Assembly (NCBI GenBank): GCA_013824245.1
Contig: PNNN01000005.1
Coordinates: forward strand, 1 to 60,180
Direction of reading: 5' to 3'
DNA: 60,180 bases
DNA from: Chlorobiaceae bacterium
GTDB lineage: Bacteria; Bacteroidota; Ignavibacteria; UBA10030; SZUA-254
Part shown: positions 25,013-35,140 of the stretch, piece by piece
Numbering within the stretch: the stretch's first letter is position 1
Layout: each line of letters opens with the position of its first letter
Translations under genes and position numbers: made by a program
The notes under the pieces: generated by a model
Databases searched by the model: none
What the model was told of the DNA's origin: nothing
What the model saw: only the letters and a program-made list of their open reading frames with translations

Positions 25013-26190
25013 TCTGCTTTAACTTTCTTAATCGTTTTTATGCTAGTTAGCGCGAGAATGCCAAGCAGAAATCGGAAAAGCAGCGATGTAATTGGATCAA
25101 TTATGAAACCGCCAACAAATCCTGTAAGGAAAAATGCCGACATTCCCAGCAAGATGGCAACTGTTATTTCTTTGTAGAATAAATCGATTTCCTTAAGTCG
25201 AACAATCTTAAATCCATAATAATATATCGCTGCTATAATCCAAAGGAACGCAAACAAGGCAAAGAGACCACTCTCCATATAAACCTGTAGAAAATCGTTA
25301 TGCCAGCTTGCAATCAGTTTATCTTCCAATTGATTACGCAGCGGAAATATTTGCTCGAATGTCCTTGGTCCGAAACCAAAAATCGGGCGTTCAGTAAACT
25401 TCATCAGCGCCCCTTGCCAAATGACATTCCGCCCGGAAGTATATTCCATAAAATGTATCATCTGGTAAAATCTGTTCGATATTGATGGAATAAAACCTAT
25501 TGCAAGTCCGCTGAACCCGAGCGTAACAAGCAGTGCAATTCTCTCCCTTAACAATCCTATAACCAAAAGTATTATGCCTACAACTCCCCAATGTGTTCGA
25601 TTCAGGGTTAAGAGTAGCCCGCCACCCATAATTAATAAACTCAAACTCCACAACCAACGCGATGGAAATAATTCTTTATTTTTACCGAGCCACAACGTAA
25701 ACGAAATCACCACCGCCAAAAACATTCCAAGTGTACTGTAGCCGGAGGTGCTAGAACTGGCACGTTCTTCAAAACCAAGAATGACTTTAGCGCTTCCGTA
25801 TATACTTGCAACACACGCCGCAACTATCATTATCCCAATTATTTTTTTTATTTGATCTATATTATCGATCGATAGATTATTAGTGATGATAAAATAAATA
25901 ATATAGAAGGGAATTTCTTTATAAAGCGTAAGAACGCTTGCAGTATAATCTACCGAAAACAATACCGAAAAGATACGCACTATAACAAATGCAATGAATG
26001 GATAATCGAGCGGAGTGCGAACAAATTTATAATCTGGTGTTAATGCAATCTTTGCTATCCAAAGGAAAGCGAGAAGTCCGACTATTAGTTGAACTATGGC
26101 AATCGAAAATATTAACACGGTAACGAATGAAATTATCCCCCACCAAATCCATTTATCCAACCGAAGTCTTAAGAAATTCAGATTCATCAT
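25009..26190 (-). CDS. O-antigen ligase/polymerase family membrane protein
   Basis: A 393-residue protein with 10-12 hydrophobic segments and the Wzy_C domain. The large loop carries GRNVIWQGALMKFTERPIFG and the catalytic-type histidine segment WHNDFLQVYMESG. Members of this fold either polymerise O-units or ligate polymer to lipid A core (WaaL); sequence cannot separate these. It abuts the GT4 gene upstream (start 26190, previous stop 26191) and overlaps the GT4 downstream. Confidence 0.85.
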   Translation of the reverse strand: MMNLNFLRLRLDKWIWWGIISFVTVLIFSIAIVQLIVGLLAFLWIAKIALTPDYKFVRTPLDYPFIAFVIVRIFSVLFSVDYTASVLTLYKEIPFYIIYFIITNNLSIDNIDQIKKIIGIMIVAACVASIYGSAKVILGFEERASSSTSGYSTLGMFLAVVISFTLWLGKNKELFPSRWLWSLSLLIMGGGLLLTLNRTHWGVVGIILLVIGLLRERIALLVTLGFSGLAIGFIPSISNRFYQMIHFMEYTSGRNVIWQGALMKFTERPIFGFGPRTFEQIFPLRNQLEDKLIASWHNDFLQVYMESGLFALFAFLWIIAAIYYYGFKIVRLKEIDLFYKEITVAILLGMSAFFLTGFVGGFIIDPITSLLFRFLLGILALTSIKTIKKVKAD

Positions 26191-27258
26191 CTAACCTTTA
26201 TAGATATCGAGCATTGCTTGTGCGGTTTTCTTCCATGTGAATAATTCGGATCGAGATTTTCCAGCTTTCACAAGATCGGTTCTTAATTGCACATCAGATA
26301 GAAGCAAAGAAAATTTTTGTGCAAAACTTTCTACATCGGATGGCGGAACAAATATTGCGGCATCACCGCCAATCTCTCGATGAGTTGGAATATCAGATGC
26401 AATTACAGGTACCCCGCATTTCATCGCCTCGAGCAGCGGAAAACCGAAACCCTCGTACCACGACGGATAGACAAATAAATCTGCATTTGAATAAAGAACG
26501 GAAATATCGTCACTGCTTGTCCACCCTACAAAATGAATTCGATCTCGGCAAGCCGAATCATTTACATGTTTCATGATTCGTTCATAACCCCAACCCGGTT
26601 TACCGACTAAAACAAGTTGATGAGAGGTTTTTTCTTTTTGGAGAAAACTTTGAAATGCTTTCAATAACGTAACGATATTTTTTCGTGTTTCAATATTCCC
26701 GACAAAAAGGATATATGGAGTTGTAACTTTATATTTCTTCAGTTTATCAAATTCTAAACTAGGCTCGGTCGATTGCCGGATTTCTTCTCCAATACCGTGA
26801 TAAACAACTCTGATCTTTCCACGCACACTTGGATAATATTCTTCAAGCTGATGTTTGATTGTCTTGCTCACTGTTACGATAACATCTGCTTTGTCAATTG
26901 ATTTTTCAATTTTGCTACGAGTGAGAGTGCGGAATTCCTCCGACATAAAATCGCCATCCACCCTGCTTGCTAAATCGTGAATGGTTACAATCTTCTTATC
27001 AGCCCTCACTGGAATCAGTTTAAAATCGGGACCATGGAATGAATCGAACCGTTTTATGAATCGGATGGGATTTTTCTTGCCTGTAAATCTGAAATTCCTG
27101 CTTATCTCTTTTAACGACTTATTTATTGACGGTACAAGAAGACTGTATTCATTTTCCTCATCCATCCGAGACAGTGCATAAACCAGATTGAAAATATATG
27201 TTCCGATCCCTGATCGTTCAGCGGGAACAGCCGCTTGATAATCTATTCCGAATATCAT
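26191..27258 (-). CDS. Family 4 glycosyltransferase
   Basis: A 355-residue GT-B enzyme. Its N-terminal domain begins IFGIDYQAAVPAERSGIGTYIFNL, the acceptor loop typical of mannosyltransferases. The C-terminal domain carries YILFVGNIETRKN, VLVGKPGWG and the donor-binding PSWYEGFGFPLLEAMKCGVPV with the E-x7-E pair. No membrane segment. It adds a hexose to the growing glycan on the cytoplasmic side. It runs directly into the ligase gene with no gap, and follows the CgeB-like gene by 8 bp. Confidence 0.9.
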   Translation of the reverse strand: MIFGIDYQAAVPAERSGIGTYIFNLVYALSRMDEENEYSLLVPSINKSLKEISRNFRFTGKKNPIRFIKRFDSFHGPDFKLIPVRADKKIVTIHDLASRVDGDFMSEEFRTLTRSKIEKSIDKADVIVTVSKTIKHQLEEYYPSVRGKIRVVYHGIGEEIRQSTEPSLEFDKLKKYKVTTPYILFVGNIETRKNIVTLLKAFQSFLQKEKTSHQLVLVGKPGWGYERIMKHVNDSACRDRIHFVGWTSSDDISVLYSNADLFVYPSWYEGFGFPLLEAMKCGVPVIASDIPTHREIGGDAAIFVPPSDVESFAQKFSLLLSDVQLRTDLVKAGKSRSELFTWKKTAQAMLDIYKG

Positions 27259-27266
27259 TGATTCAT

Positions 27267-28361
27267 CTAAAAATTTTTCTTAAATATTTTATCGATTCTT
27301 TCAATCAATCTAAACAACGAAAAGCGGAGCACATAAAATAATGTTAGAACTGCATTCCGGCTTATCGCCTCGTGGAATAATTGCCTTGCCTCGTTCTGCA
27401 ATTTGAATGAACGGTGCCTGTAAACTAAACTTTCTTGTATATATATTTTGTATGAATCATATTTTTGTTTTCTCGTTTCAGCATATCCACTAAACTCTTT
27501 GACTTTCGCAAGTATTGTTTCCACTCGTTTAGTATATGAATTCTCCCTGATGACTATTTCTTTTCCCGCGCCTGCAATTCGCTCACGTTCTTTAGGATGA
27601 TCGAGATAATATCTGAGTATATCACCTGCATTTTTTATATCATGGAAAACAAAGTGCCGACCTTCTGCAAATAAATCGTGGATGCCCGCATCTATTCTTT
27701 GCGTAACCAGTAAAGCACCTGCACACATCACTTCGAACGCACGCATATTTAAATCTTCGCGGGCGCTGATATTCAGTACAATTTTAGATTGACTGTACAC
27801 TTTCGACATTTCATCCAAATAAACTCCCGAAACAAGATTCACCGGTACATCAAGTGTGTTGAAAAATGCTTTGCGGTTTGGAGTCAGATTTCCCACAAAA
27901 CTTACATCATAAATTCTTTCTAAATTCCTGTCGCGATGAATATCTTCATCGCAACCGAGAGGAAGCCAAAATGAATTTTTTGTTCCGTACTTTTGCGCCT
28001 TGAGAAGGTACTCTTTTTGCGCAAAAAAAGCAATATCGAATACATTCGCGTATTCTTTATGCCACCGATAATTTAAATGATTGTCTATTCCCCACCATGC
28101 AGTTGGAACTGGAACCCGATCCAAACCTTTTGGGAAAAATTTTGTTCCCGTGCTCGCTTCCACACAAAGGACGAGATCAATCGGTACCGAAATATTTTTT
28201 ACAATCTCATTTACATCGACATCCTTTGAACATCTCGTCCATCCATTCGAATCATAGTCAGGGCTGAAAGAGTAAACATTATGCCCGAGTTTCTCAAGCG
28301 CACGTTTAACATAAAACGGCACACAACCGATTGAATAATTTGAGAGTAAAATAATATTCAT
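27267..28361 (-). CDS. CgeB-like glycosyltransferase
   Basis: A 364-residue protein of the CgeB/Glyco_trans_1_2 group. An N-terminal domain (SNYSIGCVPFYVKRALEKLGH) lacks an early catalytic signature, while the C-terminal domain has the conserved YDVSFVGNLTPNRKAFF, NISAREDLNMRAFEVMCAG and FHDIKNAGDILRYYL segments. It is a predicted GT-B transferase; donor and acceptor are unknown. It is transcribed with the LtaS-like gene upstream (6 bp gap) and the GT4 downstream. Confidence 0.85.
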   Translation of the reverse strand: MNIILLSNYSIGCVPFYVKRALEKLGHNVYSFSPDYDSNGWTRCSKDVDVNEIVKNISVPIDLVLCVEASTGTKFFPKGLDRVPVPTAWWGIDNHLNYRWHKEYANVFDIAFFAQKEYLLKAQKYGTKNSFWLPLGCDEDIHRDRNLERIYDVSFVGNLTPNRKAFFNTLDVPVNLVSGVYLDEMSKVYSQSKIVLNISAREDLNMRAFEVMCAGALLVTQRIDAGIHDLFAEGRHFVFHDIKNAGDILRYYLDHPKERERIAGAGKEIVIRENSYTKRVETILAKVKEFSGYAETRKQKYDSYKIYIQESLVYRHRSFKLQNEARQLFHEAISRNAVLTLFYVLRFSLFRLIERIDKIFKKNF

Positions 28362-28367
28362 GTTTAT

Positions 28368-30311
28368 TCAATGCTTGGTGATATTTTGGTAAGAATCGAT
28401 TGTCAACCTATCATAAATCATCGCATTCCGATAAATCTGTAGAACCGCCCTCAACTTATCAAGCATCTGCTTTTCTAATACCGGGTCGGTGTCTAAATTG
28501 TTTTGTGAAATATTTTTCCCTTTCGAGAACTTTTGGAAACTCATTACCTTCTCACCGTCCGATAGAAGCGCATAATTATTTTGCAGCAGTTGATAACTTT
28601 CGTTTACGATATTGAAATTTAAACTGTTATATGAATGATCGAAAATGCTGCTTCCGAAAGAGATGTAATCTCCTCCGTAAGAAATGTAATCGAGAACCGA
28701 CGGCATTATATCCACATGCGATGTTACTTTTTCGTTGATACCTTTAAGTGAGTTATTGGGCGTGAAAAACATAATCGGGACTTCGAACATCCCAACCTGA
28801 GATTGATACCAGGGCTGAGCGGTATTGCCGGGAGTATGATCGCCAGTGATGACAAATATTGTATTCCGATACCAATCCATTTTCGAAGCAGTATGAAAAA
28901 AATTTCCCAATGCAAAATCGACATATTCTATACCCCGTTCAATAGGGAGCTTGCCTCTTGTAAATCTTCCCTTATATTTTGAGGGAATGCTGATTGGTTC
29001 ATGAGATGAAAGTGTGAAAATAGTTGTGCAAAATGGTTTTTTCATTGTTTCTAAAGTTTTAGCCGTGAACTGGAGAAATTCTTCATCATAAATTCCCCAC
29101 AAACCGTCGAAATCTTTTTCATTAGCGTATTCGCTTCTGCCGAAATATTTTTTTATTCCCGCCATTTTTACAAAACTATCGAAACCCATCGTTCCGTTAG
29201 TTCCACCGTGAAAAAAAGCAGTCTCATATCCTTTTTCATCAAGTAAACTTCCTATGCTGTTAATCCGATTTCCTTGATACGCGGAATAAATATATGAATC
29301 GGTCATCAAATGCGGGATGCTCGCAAACACGGCGGGAATAGCTTCCATCGACCGAGTACCGTTGGCAAATGAATTTCTGCAAACAAGCGATCGACTTGCC
29401 AACGAGTCTAGAAATGGCGTGTAACTGTTCTCTGCGCCATAGCACGACATAAACTCGCGCGACAAACTCTCAACAATTATGATTACCACATTCATCTTTT
29501 TCATCTGATATTCAGATTTCGACCGATGATAAATTGAAAATTGTTTTTCAGCAACCTCATTCGGCATATATTTCGTTTCGGCTAAACGTTTCTTACCATA
29601 CGACTGAATAAATGTAAAAGGCGTGTTTAAAATCAGAGGAACTGTTCTAGGAGTTCCGTATAAAGATGCATCTAACACTTTCAACGGCTTTAGCTGAAAT
29701 CCGCCACGCGCGCCGACTAGAAAGAAACCCACAGAAAATATTAAAATTATAAACTGTATGAAATAATTTATTTTCGGCGGAGTTGTTTTTGATATTATTT
29801 TTTTTGAAATGTACCAACTCAAGACCAAGGATGCGATTAATATCAACGCGAGGTACCAATAATCTTTTAGATATTCCGGCACCAGCGAGATCAGATCACT
29901 CTTCATTGATACCAGATCAAAAGTCATCCTCTTTTTTGTGAATTTAAAATATTCAAAATCAATTATGTTCAAGAGGAAAGCAATCCCGTTCAACAAATAA
30001 AACAAAGACATTGTTGTAAATCGATAACTTCTTTTTTCCTTATATGGATGAGGTATTAGAAACATTAGAATAATGATCGCATTAAAATATAGAATTGCTG
30101 ATATATCGAATCGAATACCGTACAAAAATCCATAAAGAAGATCGAGGGTTACGCAATCAACAAATGATTGGCGATTGAATATATAAAATAAGAAACGGCT
30201 GACGGAAAAAAGAAAAAGGACAATTGTCAATCGTTTGATCAATTGGAAAAAATAAAATCCCTGAGACCATTTCGAGGTTTTACCGGTTTTAACGGGTTTC
30301 TGTTTCATCAA
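28368..30311 (-). CDS. LtaS/MdoB-type membrane phosphoglycerol or phosphoethanolamine transferase
   Basis: A 647-residue protein with about five transmembrane segments in the first 200 residues and an extracytoplasmic sulfatase-fold domain (about 270-600). The metal site is visible: E281 in IVESLS, the nucleophile T319 in NGTRSME, and GDHTPG later. This is the alkaline-phosphatase superfamily LTA-synthase group, which transfers phosphoglycerol (or a related group) to a surface glycan. Its place in the glycosyltransferase cluster suggests decoration of the polysaccharide. It diverges from the GT22/GT39-like gene at 30420. Confidence 0.88.
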   Translation of the reverse strand: MMKQKPVKTGKTSKWSQGFYFFQLIKRLTIVLFLFSVSRFLFYIFNRQSFVDCVTLDLLYGFLYGIRFDISAILYFNAIIILMFLIPHPYKEKRSYRFTTMSLFYLLNGIAFLLNIIDFEYFKFTKKRMTFDLVSMKSDLISLVPEYLKDYWYLALILIASLVLSWYISKKIISKTTPPKINYFIQFIILIFSVGFFLVGARGGFQLKPLKVLDASLYGTPRTVPLILNTPFTFIQSYGKKRLAETKYMPNEVAEKQFSIYHRSKSEYQMKKMNVVIIIVESLSREFMSCYGAENSYTPFLDSLASRSLVCRNSFANGTRSMEAIPAVFASIPHLMTDSYIYSAYQGNRINSIGSLLDEKGYETAFFHGGTNGTMGFDSFVKMAGIKKYFGRSEYANEKDFDGLWGIYDEEFLQFTAKTLETMKKPFCTTIFTLSSHEPISIPSKYKGRFTRGKLPIERGIEYVDFALGNFFHTASKMDWYRNTIFVITGDHTPGNTAQPWYQSQVGMFEVPIMFFTPNNSLKGINEKVTSHVDIMPSVLDYISYGGDYISFGSSIFDHSYNSLNFNIVNESYQLLQNNYALLSDGEKVMSFQKFSKGKNISQNNLDTDPVLEKQMLDKLRAVLQIYRNAMIYDRLTIDSYQNITKH

Positions 30312-30419
30312 TATTATGGATGATTAGTCATTTTAATTTCAAAAATTATTTCAATATATTCGTTCTGCGTTTAATTAGCAATATTCAACCGATGTTTTCT
30401 ATTCAGAAGGAAGATTTTA

Positions 30420-31916
30420 TTGAAAGAAAATATAATCGATAGATTTAATCGAAACCCGCTTCTATTTTTATTATTGATCGGGTTATTGATCAGGATTATT
30501 GCCGCACTCTTCAGCAAAGGATTTCTCACACTCGACGATCATTTCAATTTCGTGGTTGATGCCGATATGATTGCACGGGGGTTCCCCTTACCTCACGATT
30601 ATAAAGATTCTCCATTATATCCCTATTTTGGAGCAATGATTATGACAATAGGAAGAGCGTTGGGAAACAGCTCACCTGATATTGAGATGCTAACCATTCG
30701 ACTTGTTCAAGGGATGCTTTCTTTGTTCGTAATATACTTCGTCTATAAAATCTTAGAATCGAAGACAGATAAAAACTTAGCGTCTATCGGCGGTTTAATG
30801 GCAACGACTTTATTCATCATACCTATCATGGCAGTTCACCAATTCGAAGAAGCGCTTTGCCAGATACCGCTTCTCGCATCGATATGGATTTTGCAGAAAC
30901 AAGAAAAACAAAATTTATTCAATCCTGCTTCAATCATCGGTTCAGGAATGTTGATGGGAATTGCTATGATACTCCGCTTCCCAATGATTTCGTTTGTCGG
31001 TATATTCGCGATCGGTTTATTGTTTCAGAAAAGCACACGGCGGTACTTCTTTGCGTTTTCAATAGGAATCCTGCTGGTCGCATCTGCTCAGGCGGTTATG
31101 AACATTTTCATCAATGGAGAATTTGGTTATTCGTTCTACGGAAATTTTGGTTGGATATTTCAAAATCCAGACGATCTATTTCATACTTCAGGATATCCTG
31201 CCGGTCCACCGTGGCGTTATTTACTTACTCTGATTGCCATTTTTATCCCGCCATTTTCCATCCTTTTTCTTTATTCGACATTCAGAGGAGGAAGAACATT
31301 TTCTTTGATCGGTATATCAACATTATCATTTTTTATCGCGCATAGTATTATCGCGAACAAGCAAGAACGCTTTCTTCTTCCCATCATTCCAGTTTTGATC
31401 ATTCTCGGTGTAGCCGGTTTGTCAAAAATTAAAGAATGGTTTATAAAAAAGAATTTACTAAAAGTTTATCGAGGATTATGGATTTATTTCTGGGTGTTGA
31501 ATTCAGGCCTGCTCGCCCTCACTCTATTTCATTACGGGAAAAAAGACCGGATTGAACCGTTCGTATACATTCAATCACAGCATAATGCAACCGGAATTAT
31601 AATCGTTCAGTACGATTATGAATTTCTCGTTCCCTCTTATTATCTTGGCAACCCGACTCTACCGTTATTCTGGTTTTTTGAGCGAAAGAATTTCAATGAA
31701 GAATTTCAGGAAGTCACCGTTTCAAAAGCGACAATTAATTATATCGTATTTTATGGGGATTCAATCGAGCAAGACAGAATTACATTTGAAAAAGCATTCG
31801 GTAAACGGTTGACATTAGAAAAAGAAATATCTCCGAGTTTGGGAGACTGGATTGCACACTACTTCAATCCAAAATATAACAGGATTAAAACTGCATCGGT
31901 GTTTTCTGTTCGGTAA
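30420..31916 (+). CDS. Polytopic GT22/GT39-like lipid-linked-sugar glycosyltransferase (TTG start)
   Basis: A 498-residue membrane protein of the GT-C type. The acidic motif LDDHFNFV near residue 38 is in the first luminal loop, as expected for the catalytic Asp. The NKQERFLLPIIPV segment near 315 resembles the HKExRFxxP motif of Alg9/PIG-B (GT22). About ten hydrophobic segments precede a short soluble tail. Start is TTG at 30420, with a strong AGAAGGAAG upstream and no nearby ATG. It ends 1 bp before the converging GT2 gene. Confidence 0.8.
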   Translation: MKENIIDRFNRNPLLFLLLIGLLIRIIAALFSKGFLTLDDHFNFVVDADMIARGFPLPHDYKDSPLYPYFGAMIMTIGRALGNSSPDIEMLTIRLVQGMLSLFVIYFVYKILESKTDKNLASIGGLMATTLFIIPIMAVHQFEEALCQIPLLASIWILQKQEKQNLFNPASIIGSGMLMGIAMILRFPMISFVGIFAIGLLFQKSTRRYFFAFSIGILLVASAQAVMNIFINGEFGYSFYGNFGWIFQNPDDLFHTSGYPAGPPWRYLLTLIAIFIPPFSILFLYSTFRGGRTFSLIGISTLSFFIAHSIIANKQERFLLPIIPVLIILGVAGLSKIKEWFIKKNLLKVYRGLWIYFWVLNSGLLALTLFHYGKKDRIEPFVYIQSQHNATGIIIVQYDYEFLVPSYYLGNPTLPLFWFFERKNFNEEFQEVTVSKATINYIVFYGDSIEQDRITFEKAFGKRLTLEKEISPSLGDWIAHYFNPKYNRIKTASVFSVR

Positions 31917-31917
31917 C

Positions 31918-32778
31918 TCAGATCAACTTATAATTTTTGTACTCACCGATCCTTGTGTGAAGAATATCTTCCTCAATCAACTTGAGGATTGATTTTCTTT
32001 TCTTTCTTTGATTTAATAATCGTTCAATATTCGGATCAAGCTCGCCAACTCGCGAATTCATTAACATCGGATGAGTTCCATTAAACATTGAGATATTTTC
32101 TATATCACCGAAGATTTTAAATTCTGGACTTAAATATTTCTTTTCGATATCATCATCCCGGTGCCAAAACCTATCGAGATTTTTTTGTTTGGCAGTCATT
32201 TGATCTTGCGGCTTAGCCCATCCATAATGAAATATCTGCGCACCGGAATGTTTAACCTGAAGTTTATTTCCATTTAGACGAAATCCTTGCGCGTCTCTGA
32301 ATGAACGAACACCGATATTGTTCCGCACAACTCTTATTTCTTTTCGATACCACTGTCTTCCTGTTCCAACAGTCCAATAACTCCCGTAAAAATGAACGTA
32401 ATCAAAAAGCAATCCTTGCACACGATGGTCGCCGATGTTTTTTTCCATAGATGAACGTAATGGCTGATAAAATTTTTCATGCAATACTTCATCCGCTTGT
32501 AGATAGAAACACCAATCATAAAGGCAGTTGCTCAGAGCAATGTCGGTTTGTTGGGCAAGTATTTTTCCACCTTCGCGAAGCGATTCATCCCAAATTGTTT
32601 CAATAATTCGAATTTTATCCGAATTGATTCCGTGTATCATTTCCAAAGTATCATCGGAAGAATTTCCAACTACAACAACAACCTCGTCGCAAATTGGAAG
32701 CATAGATTGAATTGATTCAACAACCGGATAGCCATATTTCACTGCGTCCCGTACAAATGTGAAACCGCTTACTTTCAT
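31918..32778 (-). CDS. Soluble family 2 glycosyltransferase
   Basis: A 286-residue GT-A protein with KVSGFTFVRDA at the N-terminus, SSDDTLEMI, and an acidic DxD-like site in YLQADEVLHE (near residue 95). No membrane segment, unlike the GT2 at 14025. WAKPQDQMTAKQKN is typical of a subgroup of bacterial GT2 enzymes in polysaccharide clusters. It lies 14 bp after the ABC exporter gene and is probably co-transcribed with it. Sugar donor unknown. Confidence 0.85.
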   Translation of the reverse strand: MKVSGFTFVRDAVKYGYPVVESIQSMLPICDEVVVVVGNSSDDTLEMIHGINSDKIRIIETIWDESLREGGKILAQQTDIALSNCLYDWCFYLQADEVLHEKFYQPLRSSMEKNIGDHRVQGLLFDYVHFYGSYWTVGTGRQWYRKEIRVVRNNIGVRSFRDAQGFRLNGNKLQVKHSGAQIFHYGWAKPQDQMTAKQKNLDRFWHRDDDIEKKYLSPEFKIFGDIENISMFNGTHPMLMNSRVGELDPNIERLLNQRKKRKSILKLIEEDILHTRIGEYKNYKLI

Positions 32779-32792
32779 CTGAAAATATTCAC

Positions 32793-34616
32793 TTAAATTT
32801 GAAATTGAAGCTCATGCAGTTTTTTGTACAAGCTGTCAGGTTGAGAAAGTAGTTCGGCATGCTTTCCTATTTCAACAATCTTACCATCCTCTAAAACTAT
32901 GATTTTATCGGCACGCTGGACTGTAGATAATCTGTGAGCAATTACGATAGAGGTTCTCCCTTCCATCAAACGTTCAATTGCCTGTTGAACAAGAATCTCA
33001 TTCTCGGTGTCGAGCGCTGAAGTTGCTTCATCTAAAATAAGGACAGGTGGATTTTTCAGAATTGCCCTCGCGAGAGATATGCGCTGACGTTCACCGCCGG
33101 ATATTTTTACGCCTCGGTCTCCAATAACTGTATCGTAACCTTCCGGAAGTGAAGAAATAAAATCGTGAGCGTTTGCCACTTTTGCCGCGGCTGTAATTTT
33201 CTCGAACTCAACCTCTTGATGACCGTATGCGATATTATTCCGAACAGTATCATTAAATAGAATTGTCTCTTGTGTTACGATCCCCATAAGTGATCGCTGC
33301 GAATCCATTGTAATACCTCGAACATCCATTCCATCTATCGTTACGCTTCCTTCAGTAACATCATAAAATCTTGGGATTAAATCGACGAGTGTTGATTTAC
33401 CTGCACCACTTGGACCAACGATGGCAACAGTTTCGCCCGCATTGATTTCACAATTTATATTCTTGAGAACGATATCTCCGGTTTCATATTTAAACGAAAC
33501 GTTTTTAAACTCGATTTTACTTTGAAATTTTCCGAGCGTCGCTGCGTCTTTCATGTCATAAATATTAGGTTTGATATTCAGTATTGTAAGCACCCTGTTT
33601 GCCGCCGCACTGCCTTCTTGTACGCTATTAAAGACAAGCCCGAACGATTTTAGAGAGGGTAACATTTGTACGATTATTCCGACAAACAACAATAAAGCGC
33701 CAGGGGTCATTGGCGTTGTACCTTGAACAACATTCTTACCAATAAACCACAGAATTATTGCAATTGTGATAGCGCCAAGAAATTCGGTTAAGGGACTTGC
33801 AAGATTTTTCCGTCGTTGTATGCCTCTCATCGTCTTAAAATATTTCTGCGTGTGGTTTTTAAATTTATTTATTTCGAATTCCTCCATCCGGAACGCTTTC
33901 ACCACCCGGACATTCGACAATGTTTCTGAGAGAACAGATATAACATCTGCCATTCTCTCTTGAGCCGCTTTGCTCTCGCGTTTCAACATGTCGCCCAAGC
34001 GTGTAATCAGAAATCCTGTTACTGGCAATAGAACACAGATAAATAGCGTCAGTGACCAATCGAAAAAGAATAAAACTAAAACGAACATCAATATTTGGGG
34101 CGGGTCGCGGAATGCGCCGTTCAAACCCACCGAAAGCGATTCCTGCACAACCCTGACATCATTCACGATTGTAGAAATTAAATTCCCTTTTCTTTCATTA
34201 TTGAAGAAGCTCATCGACAACTGATGTAGGTGAGCATAAAGTTTATCACGCAACCGTCGCGTAAATCCTTGTTCGACAGTTGCCATAAAATATCCTTGCA
34301 GATAGAAAAACAAATTCTTCAGCATAAAAGTAATAACTATGGAGATACAAAGTCCCAACAACAAATCAAGTCGATCATAGCTCAACACAAGTTGATTGAG
34401 TTGGTACGAGATATATTCACGAAGTTTAAAAAGATTAAACGCGATTTCCTGTTGGCGGCTTGGTGTCGGGGAGCTGAAAAGAATGTCGATAAAAGGCATA
34501 ACTGAACCGACGGAGAGCGTACTAAATATCACAAAAAGAATATTACTGACCGTGGCGAAGGTAAGCGGTTTCCAAAATTCTTTAAGATACGATAAAATCC
34601 GAAAATATTGTTTCAT
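32793..34616 (-). CDS. MsbA-like ABC exporter (fused permease and ATPase)
   Basis: A 607-residue half-transporter with a six-helix permease domain (about 20-320) and an ATPase domain: Walker A VGPSGAGKST, signature ISGGERQRIS, Walker B ILDEATSALD and the H-loop IVIAHRLST. The family flips lipid A core, lipid-linked oligosaccharides or other amphiphiles across the inner membrane as a homodimer. Next to the glycosyltransferases and ligase-like gene, it is a likely flippase for the polysaccharide made here, or the MsbA housekeeping gene. Confidence 0.92.
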   Translation of the reverse strand: MKQYFRILSYLKEFWKPLTFATVSNILFVIFSTLSVGSVMPFIDILFSSPTPSRQQEIAFNLFKLREYISYQLNQLVLSYDRLDLLLGLCISIVITFMLKNLFFYLQGYFMATVEQGFTRRLRDKLYAHLHQLSMSFFNNERKGNLISTIVNDVRVVQESLSVGLNGAFRDPPQILMFVLVLFFFDWSLTLFICVLLPVTGFLITRLGDMLKRESKAAQERMADVISVLSETLSNVRVVKAFRMEEFEINKFKNHTQKYFKTMRGIQRRKNLASPLTEFLGAITIAIILWFIGKNVVQGTTPMTPGALLLFVGIIVQMLPSLKSFGLVFNSVQEGSAAANRVLTILNIKPNIYDMKDAATLGKFQSKIEFKNVSFKYETGDIVLKNINCEINAGETVAIVGPSGAGKSTLVDLIPRFYDVTEGSVTIDGMDVRGITMDSQRSLMGIVTQETILFNDTVRNNIAYGHQEVEFEKITAAAKVANAHDFISSLPEGYDTVIGDRGVKISGGERQRISLARAILKNPPVLILDEATSALDTENEILVQQAIERLMEGRTSIVIAHRLSTVQRADKIIVLEDGKIVEIGKHAELLSQPDSLYKKLHELQFQI

Positions 34617-34731
34617 AACGATTCAATATAATGATTCCAGAGTTTTCATCCAAGATTGGTAATTGCTCTTCAATCTCATTCTTAGTATATTAAAAGTGTG
34701 AAGTAAGCGATTAATCTTTTTTCTTCAAAAA

Positions 34732-35109
34732 ATGCGAATATTTCTAAAATCAAAAATCCATAACGCTACAGTTACATCTGCGAACTTAAAGTATGTTGGC
34801 TCTATAACTATTGATCCGGCACTGATGGGAAAAGCAGATATTTCGGAATTTGAAAAAGTCCTTGTTGTGGACAACAATAACGGGAATCGCCTTGAAACTT
34901 ACGTTATTAAGGGAAAAAAGGATTCCGGTAAAATTTGTATGAACGGTGCAGCGGCTCATCTTATAAAAAAGGGAGATGAGATTATTATAATGACATTCCA
35001 GATGTCGAAAAAACCGATCAAACCGAAAATCATTATTGTTGATAAAAAGAATAAATTTATACGCTACACGAAAGAAGAATTGAATAAACTAAAAAGCTCA
35101 GGCTGTTAA
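34732..35109 (+). CDS. panD: Aspartate 1-decarboxylase proenzyme
   Basis: A 125-residue pyruvoyl-dependent enzyme making beta-alanine for pantothenate and CoA. The self-cleavage site G23-S24 is in KYVGSITID. K8, the conserved NRLETYVI Arg and Tyr, and the C-terminal NGAAAHLIKKGDEIIIM are present. It is a single gene; panB and panC are not adjacent. The stop codon lies in the loop of a bidirectional terminator hairpin (35086-35126). Confidence 0.95.
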   Translation: MRIFLKSKIHNATVTSANLKYVGSITIDPALMGKADISEFEKVLVVDNNNGNRLETYVIKGKKDSGKICMNGAAAHLIKKGDEIIIMTFQMSKKPIKPKIIIVDKKNKFIRYTKEELNKLKSSGC

Positions 35110-35126
35110 CCTGAGCTTTTTAGTTT
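35086..35126. terminator. panD: Bidirectional terminator enclosing the panD stop codon
   Basis: aaactaaaaagctcagg (35086-35102) and its exact complement (35110-35126) form a 17-bp stem. The 7-nt loop (35103-35109) contains the last Cys codon context and the TAA of panD. U-runs occur on both strands, so it also serves the converging S9 hydrolase gene. Confidence 0.88.
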
Positions 35127-35140
35127 AGAAGAACTTATCA

